The position numbers were made by a program, and so were the translations under genes. Of a stretch of DNA of 64,000 nt, positions 33,240 to 44,530 are shown in pieces; the first letter of the stretch is position 1, and each line of letters starts with the position of its first letter. Under the pieces are notes generated by a model, which did no database searches, was not told where the DNA came from, and saw nothing but the letters and a program-made list of their open reading frames with translations. This DNA comes from Agelas oroides (lineage: Eukaryota; Porifera; Demospongiae; Agelasida; Agelasidae), in the NCBI GenBank assembly GCA_949130485.1, contig OX422196.1, positions 4,322,889-4,386,888 on the forward strand, read 5' to 3'.

Positions 33240-33892
33240 CTCTTTACCGACCGTAGCAAATTATTGCAATATTACGTGAATGACCACACAGGAATTCCGG
33301 AAGTGGCCTAGACAACATGTTGTATACTCCGTGTTATATCTCCAGTTGCAAACCAGCTACAGACTTGTGGGCAAAAACATTGGAGAGCCTTAGGCTTTGC
33401 CTAGCTTCACTGTAGTTTTGAAGCTTACCACTAAAGAACAAGCTTGGAGATAAGCCCGAACTTTTTATACCGGAAGTTGCTACCTTCGGTCTGTTCTGGT
33501 GCCTGTAACTTGGATGTTACAGTTCTGCTTCCTTTGAAATCTGAAGCAAAGTTGGAGCTAGCTATACATTGCTTTTTATCGCATCTTCGTAGCTTGTATA
33601 CTTCTCGAGATCGGTCGCAACAAACACGGCCCGCTCGATTGCGGTAGCACGATACGCTACGCTACATTCAACTTCCGCCTCATCGAAGTGCTTGTTTCAA
33701 TTAAAATATGCACGATTAGCTTCCGGTGGGTGTAGTGAATACTGTTACACGCGTGTCCAGTGCGTACTAAACCGCTATCTTCCAGGGGAAACACGCAAAG
33801 GCAGGTAAGTATTTATGACGCCGTTCGGCGTCATTGGTCATACAGGAACATTAATTTCATGACACCGTACGACGTCATTGGTCGGTAAAGAG
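33240..33892. mobile_element. TTAA-flanked TIR element
   Basis: Ends CTCTTTACCGACC and GGTCGGTAAAGAG are perfect inverted repeats and each is bordered by TTAA (33236-33239, 33893-33896), the duplication made by piggyBac- and Kolobok-type enzymes. 653 bases. The interior has short palindromes such as gacgccgttcggcgtc. Non-coding. Confidence 0.8.
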
Positions 33893-33896
33893 TTAA

Positions 33897-34395
33897 GCTG
33901 TTGATCCTATAGTTTTTACCACTTCGTTTTTTTTTTTTTTTCAAAAGTGGGCCAACCAGTTTACCAATTAACTGGATGATCAGTTTATAAACTAGTGACC
34001 TACGTACATGTGTTTACAAACCCAATTAAGTCCAGTTCACCACTCAAACTGTGGAAACAGTTGTGCAGTAGACCTCGCTAATCCTAATAGCCTTGTACCA
34101 ACAGGTGCAAAAAGTTGTTTAAATCAGTGAATTTGTTTGAGATAGTGCATTTTGAATGGATGGTTGCACTTTCTATTCAATGCTCAACAAATTTAAATAG
34201 TCATAAATGTATCATTATTTTGGGTGTTAAATTAGTGACGGTTCTGATAATGGGGTTTGGATTGGTGAGGATCTACTGTACACCTATATCTTGCTAATAA
34301 AATGAATTTTTGTATTGCAATATGTGTTCAGATCAAGAGCTATGAACCAGATAAAGTTCTGATGCATGTTCTTTGTGCTTTCTTTTCATACCAAG
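33897..34395 (+). other. MTR intron without recognisable genes
   Basis: AT-rich with a T15 run near 33930. No coding signal. Confidence 0.5.
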
Positions 34396-34515
34396 GTGAT
34401 CAAGTCAGCCCGTGTAATGAAGAAGGCTGTGGCTTACCTGGTACCATTTATGGAAAAGGAGAGGGAGGAGAATGAGGCAAAACTAAGTGCACAGGGAATT
34501 AAGATCACTGAGGAG
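34396..34515 (+). CDS. MTR: MTR exon: end of cap, linker to B12 domain
   Basis: Acceptor ataccaag ends at 34395; donor gtaaaa at 34516. It encodes [20 protein letters not shown] followed by the charged linker [20 protein letters not shown], 40 codons, phase 0. Confidence 0.96.
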
Positions 34516-35850
34516 GTAAAACATTGCTAAAGTGATTGTATAGACATAAGGCTGAGTTAACAAGCTCTTACTCCTTTTGATTACCTGGATACCAGTAGCT
34601 TCTTTTCTCTTGCTCTCTCAGTAGACTCTGTCCTGAAAAGCTACGTGATATTGTGACCCTATATACTCCCAAAATTGCACGCTTAATTAACCAACGCATG
34701 TTTCTGATCTGACAATCACAATATTGCTTTTTCTACAATTTGAGCAATAATTTGAAAACAAATACTGTCCCAAAAGTTGTCATTCCTTGCTGTAGCCATA
34801 AAAGTACTAGTACCTAGTACCACTATAAGAATAGCATTGAAATGCTCTGGGATAAGCGGTAGTGTGTTTGAAAGGTTAATTGCACTCCATGGCCAGCAAG
34901 ATTGGGCTATAGCTACTTAAATGGACCATTGTTCTTTCATTGCACACTACTCTAACCCTGGGCACCACTTTACTGCCTTGCTTCTGTCCTTATGCTTGAG
35001 ATAAACGTTGGAAAGTCAGTCTTTATAGACTGTCATTTGATTTTCAAAGACTGCAAAGTGGATGACTGTCACAGCTAGATATGGCCTGCAGCACCCACAC
35101 AGCCTGTGGCTGGGTAGACATAGTGCACAGCTGGGTAAGGGTGCTTACAGCTGATAGCTGGGTAAACACAGCACATAACTGGGTATGGCTGGGTCCACAC
35201 ATTATTCTTGAGCATGGGTACCACTCCAGTGGCTGGGTAAACACAACTCGCAGCCTGGGTATGGTTATCTATAGACAGGACAAACCAACAGGAACCTCCC
35301 CCCCGAAGAATAAATTGTTTCCAACTTTGTCAGTTGGTCTAAGGGCCAGACTACATGAGAGAACAGCTAGTTACATAATCACATGCACCTGTGAAGCAAA
35401 CTACCACTGCTTATGTGTGAGCCCACCTTTCTATTGACTTCGGTTTGTTAATTTTGGGACAAAGTTTGGAGGTGCTCTGCTATGTGCATCTGTCTAGGAA
35501 CTATACTGGGGCCTGACACAGCCTGTGGCTAAGTAAGCACAGCTCACAAATGGCCATGACCTTCAATCCCTTATAGCCATTAGCTGGGTAAGCACAGCTT
35601 ACAGCTCAGTATGGCTGTTTACAACCGGTAGCTGGGTAAACACAGCATACAACACTGTAAGGAGTCCACACTCTATCCCAAACATGGGCACCACTCTCAG
35701 CCAATAGCTAGGTAAACACGGTACATAGCTGTGTATGATTATCTACAGACAGAGCAAACTTCAAGTAGTCAACCAAAAACTTCTCGAATTAACGTATATC
35801 ATACACAACTCATTATGAGATGAGAGGGAGGTATTACATGCGCCCATGTG
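34516..35850 (+). other. MTR intron with diverged GCTGGGTAAACACAGC repeats
   Basis: Two diverged blocks (35080-35290 and 35518-35765) share the order cctgtggctgggta, several gctgggtaaacacagc units, gagcatgggtaccactc and ggttatctatagacag. It looks like an old duplication of a repeat-rich segment. No gene is seen. Confidence 0.6.
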
Positions 35851-35851
35851 G

Positions 35852-36612
35852 TTAGCCTCCATGAGAACATGCCATCTGGTGTACAGCCTCTCTCGACAGG
35901 TGAGTCAGAGGTTGAATGTAAACCTGGTTGTCATTGCTACGCCAGCGACCTAGTTTTAGGAGTAGTTGGTCAGAGAGACCTGCTGCAACTGCAGTAGTAG
36001 CAGCCCCTATTTGATACCTGTGGCTGTTGAAAGCCAGCAGGCCAGTCCATCTGAGGAACATTTTGGTGGTGTTTGATACGTCCTTGTCATGTACTGCCTC
36101 GTGGACAGAATGAAGAGAAGGCTATGAGGGCATTGGGTTCTCTGTGTGAGGCATTTTTCCATGACGTGTAGTGGGCAAGTAGAGCTACCACTGGCCCTGA
36201 CTGTTATTTTCCACTTTCTCAAAATATGTTGGGATACCCGAAATGATCAGTGAGAGTGTGAGATCAGCCTTTCTTATACCACATGTCTAATTTGGTATTG
36301 TGTGTTGCCTACAATACTGACATCATCCCACGTTCGCCCCGCCTTCTGATGCAACTTTTCCCTAATCTCATGCTCAGACTATGGTTTTGAGTGCTTGAGC
36401 ACTATCTGTACTGTTTGGTGTTGGAGTACCATATGGGAGAGGAGGCAGCAACTCACTACCCCAAAGAAAACCATAGAAGGGAGAGTAAGGCTTGCAGGGT
36501 GAAGTTTTAAAACTTGGTGAGCTGCAAGCGACAGCATCCACGAATGAGTTATCAACAAGTTGTACTTAGACCTTACATGAATATCTAATGAGTCAGAAAC
36601 TCTGATGTCCAT
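35852..36612 (-). pseudogene. Tyrosine-recombinase relic (DIRS-like or stand-alone)
   Basis: Read on the minus strand. A conserved region LRKWKITVRASGSSTCPLHV is followed, after a shift near 36030, by HRYQIGAATTAVAAGLSDQL and LLKLGRWRSNDNQVYIQ. The fold matches DIRS-type recombinases, but the active-site Arg of the His-x-x-Arg pair is Gln (HRYQ), and stops break the frame. The segment upstream (36612-36379) is only weakly recognisable. Confidence 0.75.
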
Positions 36613-36780
36613 GGTGGCGGAAAGTGCTTTATTTGTGCAGATAACCTACTCTATGACTTCCTAGATGTCTAACTGCAACTTACACACCCTCAGGTGTCTA
36701 ACTGCAGCTTAGATCCCTCCATAACCGAGTATATGAACAACATTACAATGTCAGTAAATAGCAGTCGATCAACATTGCGA

Positions 36781-37411
36781 TCAAAGCTGCCGAATGTTGA
36801 CAAAATTTACACACCAAGCTACATGCGTAGGAAACAGCCTGTTCAAAGTAATACATGCTGATGCGATCGTCAGCAGTTCCTTAGCCTGCTGGAAGGCTAT
36901 GTCGTGGGCTGGTGTCCAGAGGAAATCATTGTGTGTGCTCAGAAGCGGCCATAGTGGTGTTAGGGCTGGTGCAAGCTCGTTGGTGCAGGTCGTGAGCTGG
37001 TTGGTCAGGCTGATAAAGGAGCAGAGATCAGTGCGGCTGCTGGGTGTTGGAAAATTGGCGATTGCATCAATGATGTCACTGCTGATGGAGTACCCTTCAG
37101 AGGTTAGCATGAAGCCGGCAAAGCGGGCCTGGGGTCAGCAAATTTTGAATTTGTCACGGTTCAGAGAAATTCCTTTCTCTTCACAGCGGTGCAGAATCTC
37201 TCTGACATGTTCCACGTGTTGTTGTTCATCCTCGTCAAAGACAACTACGTCGTCAACTATCTTCCTGATACCCTGTATCCCAGCAAAGGCTTCATCCATT
37301 CGCCTGTTGTAGTGCTCACTAATGGACGATATCCCGTACAGTGCTCTCAGGTATTTGAATCGGCAGGTTGTCAACCTTTGGCTAAGGGGCATTGATGGTA
37401 GCCCTTTAAGG
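36781..37411 (-). pseudogene. gypsy element 2: 3' part of reverse transcriptase and RNase H start
   Basis: The minus strand reads RFKYLRALYGISSISEHYNR, IRKIVDDVVVFDEDEQQHVE (the RT catalytic box as VDDVVVF) and, after a stop near 37135, FAGFMLTSEGYSISSDIIDA and LWPLLSTHNDFLWTPAHDIA. The sequence stops being recognisable near 36781, before the RNase H core, so the element is truncated. The 5' part of the same protein lies at 42656-44056, on the other side of a hAT transposon. Confidence 0.85.
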
Positions 37412-37419
37412 CATCAAAC
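37412..37419 (+). repeat. 8-bp target-site duplication of hAT, left
   Basis: CATCAAAC next to the terminal inverted repeat CAGTGTTGTTTTAGT; identical to 42648-42655. Confidence 0.9.
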
Positions 37420-37560
37420 CAGTGTTGTTTTAGTATAGCAAACTTCTTCTAGTTTTGGTAGTTGTGGCACCTTACTTCCAATTCTGGTTTAGTTATGGTT
37501 GTTACACAACTGTAAGTGATAGTTATAGTTTAGTTTCCAAGTGATAATGCACTTTAAGTT

Positions 37561-38165
37561 ATTGGGGCGAGCCTGAGCGAGCCCCACACTAGCGTGACTG
37601 CATTGCGCATGTGTGTGTGTATCTATCTATGCTTGCTTGCTTGCTTGCTTGGACCGACCACTTACCGTAAATTTTAAATGAGCGCGGCACATTTAAATAT
37701 TTCACGAAGATCGAGGAGAGAACCTGGGGACAATGTCAGAGTGCAGCCTCGGCGACCCGGAGCGAAGACAACTGAAGTTGAAGCACGCGTGGCAACTTCT
37801 GGTTTGTGCTTCTGCCTACCATCAACGGCAGGCCGCTCATAGGCAGTACCAATTTAATACGGACGGTGGTTGAGGTCCGACGCTTCAGGTAAGGACCACG
37901 CATAAACGCCACTCATAAACGCCAGAAATTTCCCCATCATTTTGGTGTAAAGCTTAGTACATGCATGTGTAGCCACATTAGCTGCCCTGGCTGTAGAAAT
38001 GGCTGGCATATGCGATACTTAGCTATCTCTGGTGAAGACTTATCTACTTATGCATCATCAAGTTTAGCTTATTACGCTCATTTAACAGTAGACAATGACA
38101 ATTCCTGCTGTGTGCCATGACAAATTAGCAATTTGCTGCTTACTCAGGCTCGCCCCACAATGATG
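37561..38165. mobile_element. Small TIR element inside the hAT (GGGCGAGCCTGAG ends)
   Basis: attggggcgagcctgagcga at 37561 and its inverted counterpart tactcaggctcgccccacaa, ending at 38160, bracket about 600 non-coding bases. Single ends of the same family occur near 8799, 10754, 31289 and 4722. Confidence 0.6.
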
Positions 38166-38233
38166 AATCATCTCACTAGTAGTTTTGATTATAGTTGTAG
38201 TTACAGTTACAGTTACTCACACAATATACAAGA

Positions 38234-38990
38234 CAATGAGTACAATACAAAAACACAGCACTAAGTCATGAGTACAAGAGCCATTGCCGTAGCAACTAAG
38301 TCATGAGTACAATACAAAAACACAGCACTAAGTCATGAGTACAAGAGCCATTGCCGCAGCAACTAAGTCATGAATGCAATACAAAGACACAGCACTAAGT
38401 CATGAGTACAAGAGCCATTGCCGCAGCAACTAAGTCATGAATGCAATACAAAGATACAGCACTAAGTCATGAGTACAAGAGCCATTGCCGTAGCAACTAA
38501 GTCATGAGTACAATACAAAAACACAGCACTAAGTCATGAGTACAAGAGCCATTGCCGCAGCAACTAAGTCATGAATGCAATACAAAGATACAGCACTAAG
38601 TCATGAGTACAAGAGCCATTGCCGCAGCAACTAAGTCATGAATGCAATACAAAGATACAGCACTAAGTCATGAGTACAAGAGCCATTGCCGCAGCAACTA
38701 AGTCATGAATGCAATACAAAGATACAGCACTAAGTCATGAGTACAAGAGCCATTGCCGCAGCAACTAAGTCATGAATGCAATACAAAGACACAGCACTAA
38801 GTCATGAGTACAAGAGCCATTGCCGCAGCAACTAAGTCATGAGTACAATACAAAGATACAGCACTAAGTCATGAGTACAAGAGCCATTGCCGCAGCAACT
38901 AAGTCATGAGTACAATACAAAAACACAGCACTAAGTCATGAGTACAAGAGCCATTGCCGCAGCAACTAAGTCATGAATGCAATACAAAGA
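38234..38990 (+). repeat. 67-bp satellite, about 11 copies
   Basis: Each unit is two related halves, actaagtcatgagtacaaga+gccattgccgcagca and actaagtcatgaatgcaata+caaagacacagc. Copies are more than 95 percent alike by eye. The array lies inside the hAT element. Confidence 0.93.
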
Positions 38991-39002
38991 GCCATTGTTG
39001 CA

Positions 39003-39140
39003 TCAAAGATAGTTTCTATTCTTCTTGATTAGTACTTCACGTTCCAGATTTTTGTCTTGAAGGTGATTCCTTCTACCAGAAGTTACCACCCCTGCCGTAG
39101 AAAAAACTCTTTCCACAGGTGCACTCAAGGCTGTGATTAC
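39003..39140 (-). pseudogene. hAT transposase C-terminal dimerisation domain
   Basis: The minus strand reads LSAPVERVFSTAGVVTSGRR, NHLQDKNLEREVLIKKNRNY. This is the conserved hAT signature (A-P-x-E-R-x-F-S-x-A-G, then R-R-N-x-L). The upstream catalytic part is not found, so only a remnant is left. Confidence 0.88.
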
Positions 39141-39320
39141 AAGCATGTCTATATAAGACTAAAACAATACTGCAACTACAACTATATACTGGAACTAAAA
39201 CACTATTGCAAAAACATGGTAGTTTAGTTGTAGTTACAGGGTAAGTCTAAAAGTTTTAGTTAGTTGTAGTTTAGCTCTAGTTTGTTACAGTTACAGTTAA
39301 CTAAAATTTTTTGAGGCTTA

Positions 39321-42300
39321 GCGTAAAGACTCCTATTATCGCCGCTCTGCAGTCTTTGGCACTACACACGCACACATAGTACTCAAATTTGCAACTGTGG
39401 CAACCACGCAAGGTAGGGACAACCCCCTCCTACGCGCTTACAGACTTGCCGTTACCTAGCTCCACCCCCCTCTAGACTACGGAAATGAATTCACCTCTGA
39501 ACCCAGATGGCGATAATAAGGGAATGCCCCCAATTACCACCACCCCCGTAAACTGACAGAAAGCTACAACTTAGGCATAAACAAAGTCAAACCAAGGCAA
39601 ACACTTGATCAAACTGTACAAAACTGCATACTAGGAACAAAACAAAGACAGACAAAGCTAAACTGAGGCAAAATCTGGGTCAAACAGTACACTGGAGGCA
39701 GGTAGGTATACAACACATAGAATTATGAAGGTAAGAGGCAGGTAGGTATACAACACATAGAATTATGAAGGTAAGAGGCAGGTCTTATACACCATGACTT
39801 AACAAAATTGAATGCAATGCTCACATAGATACTGATGAGTGACATTATTCCGTCCAAAGGCACAATACGTATGCACCCACTTTCCACAAGAATCACAATC
39901 AATCCAGAACTATAAAACTTGCTTGCATCCCTCTGGCTCTCTAGCCTGGCACAGATCACACAGAACGGCATCATCATCTGAATCTGCATCACTACTATCA
40001 CGAAATCGTGATGGAAGTCGTATCTTCCGGGATGGTCGACTAGACTCTGGGACGCACTCACAGTCTGACTGACTGTCATCTGATTCTGTAGTACACTTGT
40101 ACTTGGACTTTGGAGCTTGCTGCAGTTTCTCAGCACACTTGCGCTTCCTTTCAGCTCTCTCCTTTTCCTGCTGCTTCTGTTCCCTGTCTCGTTTCTTCTG
40201 ATCCATTTCCTGTTTCCTTCTTTCCTTTTCCTGTTCTTTCTCTAACTTTTTTTTCTCCCTCTCTTGTTTCTTTGCTCCATTTCCTGCGTCTTTCGTTCTT
40301 TTTCCTTTTCTCTCTCTAGCTTCTTTTGCTCCCTTTCTTCTTTCCGCTTCTGTTTCAACTCCGCAGCTTCTTTTTCCTTCTTCTCCTTCTCCTCCATCAT
40401 CTCCACATACTCTCTTGCTGTCAATACCCTTGCCTTGGTTATTCTACGTACCCGCCTTTGAGTAGCAGCATTTGCAGGAGGGGTTGCAAGGATATCAGCC
40501 AGATGGGCTGGAATCAATCCTGCTTGAACCAACGGATTCATAATACCTGTGGAAGATGGTGCACTATCTGGTGGAGTATTAGCTACAGTTGTTGGATTAG
40601 CTTCTTGAGAGGAATCTATTCCAGATGAACTAACAATAGGGGAGGGAGTATTGGGTGCTAACACTGACGATTCAGCATCTGAACAATCATTTGAGCCAGA
40701 GTTGGTGGTGGGGGGATCACATGTTAAGGTGTATGAACTATTACTATTTGTAGATGGAATAGAAATTGAGTTGTCTGAGCCAGGGGAATGAAGAGAGGAT
40801 GGTGTTGACATAGGAGCAACAGAGTCTGAGCTAGGGGATGAGAAAAGGGCAGGTGTCGACATAGGAGCAACAGAGTCTGAGCTAGGAGATGAGAAAAGGG
40901 CAGGTGTCGACATAGGAGCAACAGAGTCTGAGCTAGTAGATGAGAAAAGGGCAGGTGTCATCGACCTTCTACTTGAAGAGGGTGATGGTTCATTGGATGA
41001 CCCACACGGTTCAGTCTGACTTGAGGAGCTTGCATCACTCAAGTCATGAAGAGTGGATGGAAGCATTTTGCTCTGATCAACTACATTACTGGAAATTCCA
41101 GATTTACGAAAGCCAGCTTTTACATTTGGTATGGAAAAAGCTTGCTCAAAGGGATCTTTTACTACTCGAGCAAAGTCACGTTTCGACACTACAAAGTTTT
41201 TCTTAGCAAATGACAGAGCTTTCACAGCTTTGGAGAAGTGATTCTTGAAGCTCTTGAAAACTGCAACGTCAAGAGGTTGAAGTGCATGTGTAGTGTGGGG
41301 CGGTAGGCAGAACAGTATTACATCATTATTTCTAGCCATATCTACGACATCAAGGTTTACGTGTGACTTATGCCCATCAACAAATAGAATTATAGGTCGT
41401 TCTGGCACAGCAAACTTTAAATCTTTTCCATCCATTTGATAAACAGCTCACTGTCTACATACCCAGACTCACTTTTCCCATAAAGAGCATCGTCTGGACC
41501 CTCAAAAGTGTATGCCCCGCCTGGGTATGCTTTAGGGTATATTATCATTGGTGGAAGGGGAAAGCCAGCAGCTGATGCAGTGCACAACATCGAAATGTGC
41601 TCGGTCGTGCCATGTGATTGGGCATACACATTCTTTGTATTCTTAAGTGTAACTACTTTCTCTCTTGTGCCATCCAGGGGTAGAAAAGTTTCATCACAAT
41701 TATATATCTGCCTTGGGGCATCCTTTAGATTGTTATCAGTAAGTACCTTATCAAGGAGATCAAAATATTCCCCTACTACCTCCGGGTTTAAACACTCTGC
41801 ACGGCTTCGATCTAATTTATCACTTTTCCGCAAAGTAAGCCAAGGGTGCCGCTTGCAGAAGTTACTCCACCAGTGCTTACCGGGTCCTAAGTCTGGATTA
41901 AATCTGTCAGCGGTGCCAGCACGTTTGGCAATTGCCCACGCAAACGCTATGGTCATTGTTCTTGTGAGAGGAAATCCTCTTTGGGCCATATACGTACACC
42001 AGGTAGGACATGAGGGCAGCTTCCTCCTCCTCAGTCAGAACAGTATCTGGGCCTGGTTTCGTTCCATGTTTCACCCTTCCTTTGATACGATCATCGAGTG
42101 TCTTTCGAGGTACATCGAAGGCCTTTGCTGCTGTTGACACCGATGTTCCCTGGGAAACTGCCTCCATAGCCGAAACCATGTCCTCCTCCTTCCACTGCTT
42201 GCGCTTCTCCTTACTCTGAGCCATTTCTAATGTCCAAAAAGAAATATATAACTCTCAAACACGTACACTACCAAAGCATGGGTAAATTGCGCACAAAACA

Positions 42301-42600
42301 CACATCCAGCAAACTAGAGAGTTCGAGTAATAAAATTGCATGTCAGAACTAACCTCAAAGGTAGCTCTACTCCGTTGCCTTGGGACGTATCAAAGAGGAT
42401 TTTGGTGGCTGTTGCGCAAAAATCGGCTTGTTGGTTTTCAGAAGCAGCTCCAGCGAGAGAGAAACTACCTAAATGAAGCACGTGGCCTAAAGTATCTACT
42501 GAGCGTGCGCAAACAAAAGTAAGTCCCCTCGATTTGCAAATATAATGTGTTGGCGATAATACGCACCTCACGTGCAGTGGCGATAATGGAGCCTCTACGC
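39321..42600 (-). mobile_element. pogo-like transposon inserted in the hAT element
   Basis: Ends GCGTAAAGACTCCTATTATC and the complement of the right end, GCGTAGAGGCTCCATTATCG, are inverted repeats, each bordered by TA (39319-39320, 42601-42602), the duplication typical of the Tc1/mariner/pogo group. Subterminal ggcgataat motifs repeat near both ends. It contains one transposase gene on the minus strand. 3,280 bases. Confidence 0.9.
39775..42224 (-). pseudogene. pogo-like transposase with C-terminal PHD-like zinc finger
   Basis: ATG at 42224. An N-terminal HTH (EEDMVSAMEAVSQGTSVSTA) and CENP-B-type DNA-binding region come first, then the DDE_1 core with three acidic residues: QIYNCDETFLPL, ILFVDGHKSHVNL, ALQPLDVAVFKSFK. 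A Ser/Pro-rich region follows, with three 17-residue tandem repeats (ALFSSPSSDSVAPMS; 51-base DNA units at about 40801-40950). Next are a long Lys/Glu coiled coil and a cysteine cluster CDLC...CDSCGKWVHTYC...CEHC that looks like a PHD finger. Lesions: shifts near 41985, 41420 and 40270, and an in-frame TAG within the zinc finger near 39918. Damage is light, so this is a fairly recent insertion. Confidence 0.88.
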
Positions 42601-42647
42601 TACTAAAACAGATTTAGTTATAGTTTTGATTAACTAAAACAACACTG

Positions 42648-42655
42648 CATCAAAC
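42648..42655 (+). repeat. 8-bp target-site duplication of hAT, right
   Basis: CATCAAAC, identical to 37412-37419. Confidence 0.9.
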
Positions 42656-44056
42656 ACAGTGAATAACTTGGCCTGTGACTGGTGAATGTCAGTGACTGCT
42701 TCAGCTGGCATCACAGAAGGGTAGCGCGATCTGTGCCTTTGTTGGGAGCTATGACGATGGGAGCGCACCAGTCAGTGGGCTCGGTCACAGGGGTGATAAT
42801 TCCTTGGTCAACGAGGAGGTCAATTTCTTGTTTCAACTTCTCACGGTATGCAAATGGAATGCTACGAGGGGTGGTCACACAGAAAGGGCGGGCATCCTCT
42901 GTCAAAGAAATGTGGAATTGCTCCCCTGGCATCGTACGAACTTGTCCATCGAACACTGATAGAAATTCTGCCATGATCTGATCAGCGGTTGGAAGGGGGT
43001 TGCTAGTGTTGTGACGGGTATGCATGGCATGGATCTGCCTTGCTGGCTCAGGATAGCACTCCGGTAGGATGCTAAGCTGTTTTGCTGTGGCCCAAGAGAT
43101 CAGTGCACTGGCGATCAAGTCATAGATGTGGACATCATCATGAACTGTTCTGCCACTGACACAGAAGGCAACATGTGGGAGCTTCCCAACTGGGTGTAGG
43201 ATGGAGCCATTGACAGCCCTGGGACAGATGCTGGAGGGGCCAGGTTATCCATGTACTCCCCAAGTGCTTGGACGAATTGGGGTCCTGCAGCACTAATCTC
43301 TGCCCCTGAGTCTGGTAAGATGTCGAGGGAACCCTGTCCATGGCACTTGCATGTTGACAGCTGGGGCTGGGGTGGCAGGTCCGTGGGCTAATTCAGAGAG
43401 CTCAACAACGGGTAACTCATTAATACTGAGAGCTTGTGCATGAGGGGTGGCAGGTTTGCGATACTGTCCTGCACTGGAGTGTTTCCGTGAGCACACCCTG
43501 GCAAAGTGCCCTGACTTACCGCAGCTGTAGCAGGTTTGGTTGAAGGCAGGGCATTTCTTGTGTCCTTCTTCGTGAAAGGCCTTGCCACATCCAGGGCAGG
43601 TGCTAGAACGGGTAGCAGGAGGATGTGTTTGAATGTGTTGACTTCTGGCGTCCCTTGAATGTCCTGTCGGGATTTCTTAACGGCTTCCAGTCCACGGCAT
43701 TTGGTGATGGCTTGGTCAAGTGGGAGGTCTTTCACCTGCAACAGTTCTTGGATGATTTCCCCGTCAAGCAGGCCCTCGATGATCTGGTCGCGTAGAGCCT
43801 TTTGGAGGCAGTCATTATTGCAGTCATTATTGCAGAAGTTGCATGTCTTGGCGAGCTCGCGGAGGGATACAAGGTAGTCATCAAATGATTCGCCGACCTG
43901 CTGTGTCTGTCGACAAAGGCTTCGTCTCTCGATGGTCTCATTGACTCGACCTTTGATGTGACATTTCAGGGCTGCAATGATTAGAGAGCAGCTGCTCGCA
44001 GCACCATGTAGGGAGGCCAGCGATTCCCAGATGAACAGTAACAAGGACAGATGCAA
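42656..44056 (-). pseudogene. gypsy element 2: Gag, protease region and 5' reverse transcriptase
   Basis: From 44056 downward: Gag helices (HIKGRVNETIERRSLCRQTQ, SFDDYLVSLRELAKTC), paired zinc knuckles (CYSCGKSGHFARVC, preceded by a second Cys cluster), a protease-like region near 43330 (LPDSGAE-type in another frame), and pol from 43118 (FLSVFDGQVRTMPGEQFHIS, YREKLKQEIDLLVDQGIITP, WCAPIVIAPNKG). The family resembles the K02A2.6-like gypsy group. Frame shifts separate gag, protease and pol. The RT continues at 37411 beyond the hAT insertion. LTRs were not found. Confidence 0.85.
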
Positions 44057-44430
44057 TAACAGAATGAATAGGCAAACAATGGTAGCTGATCAGCAGGTTA
44101 CAGATGCCACGAGATTGGGTTCACACATAAGAGTGATACATGATACATGTGACTAAGTCTCTAGGTCAGGGTTCAGAGTTCAGAGTTCACAACCTTACAG
44201 TCCCTTCCTTCTGCCTTTTTAGCACGCTGATGTCATTCAAAATATGTGGCCTAGCCTTGTTACTAGCAACATGGAGAGGCATCCCCTCAAATCTCACTAG
44301 CCTTCTTAGCTTCACATGGTAAATGCATATAGTCATTTACACACCACTAAAGTGGCTTTCCACATGCAATGAGTTAAGTACATTCACCTATAAAAATGTG
44401 ACAATCATCTCGTTTACACTGACCTGTTGA
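44057..44430 (+). other. Intron or retrotransposon flank
   Basis: No gene recognised. It may hold the 5' untranslated part of gypsy element 2, but no LTR pair could be matched. Confidence 0.4.
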
Positions 44431-44433
44431 GTA

Positions 44434-44530
44434 GTCTCGTTCCCAGGCCCTGCCCAGCATTCTGTCGCTTGCAGTATGGAAAAGCGATAGAGGGCCTAGA
44501 ATAATTTATCACGTGAATGACGAAGAGGGT
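44434..44530. repeat. Partial TAGCCT-family element end
   Basis: tagtctcgttcccaggccct followed by tgcagtatggaaaagcg and ttatcacgtga repeats the end structure of 6437-7040 and 1646-2077. No partner end is nearby. Confidence 0.6.

Larger units (their letters stand above)
37420..42647. mobile_element. hAT transposon inserted in gypsy element 2
   Basis: Inverted ends CAGTGTTGTTTTAGTA and TAACTAAAACAACACTG lie between perfect 8-base copies of CATCAAAC. Both the CAG-type ends and the 8-base duplication are hallmarks of hAT. The only transposase remnant is the C-terminal dimerisation domain (39003-39140, minus). About 3.3 kb of its 5.2 kb is a later pogo-like insertion, and about 0.75 kb is a satellite array. 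Subterminal motifs tttagttatagtt/aactataactaaa recur near both ends. Confidence 0.9.

Noticed and set aside
38234-38990. Regular spaced repeats resembling a CRISPR array
   Set aside because: Units are contiguous 67-bp satellite copies without unique spacers, and the genome is eukaryotic.
40264-40628. Phe/Ser/Leu-rich + strand frames that look like membrane segments
   Set aside because: Antisense of the Lys/Glu coiled coil of the pogo-like transposase.
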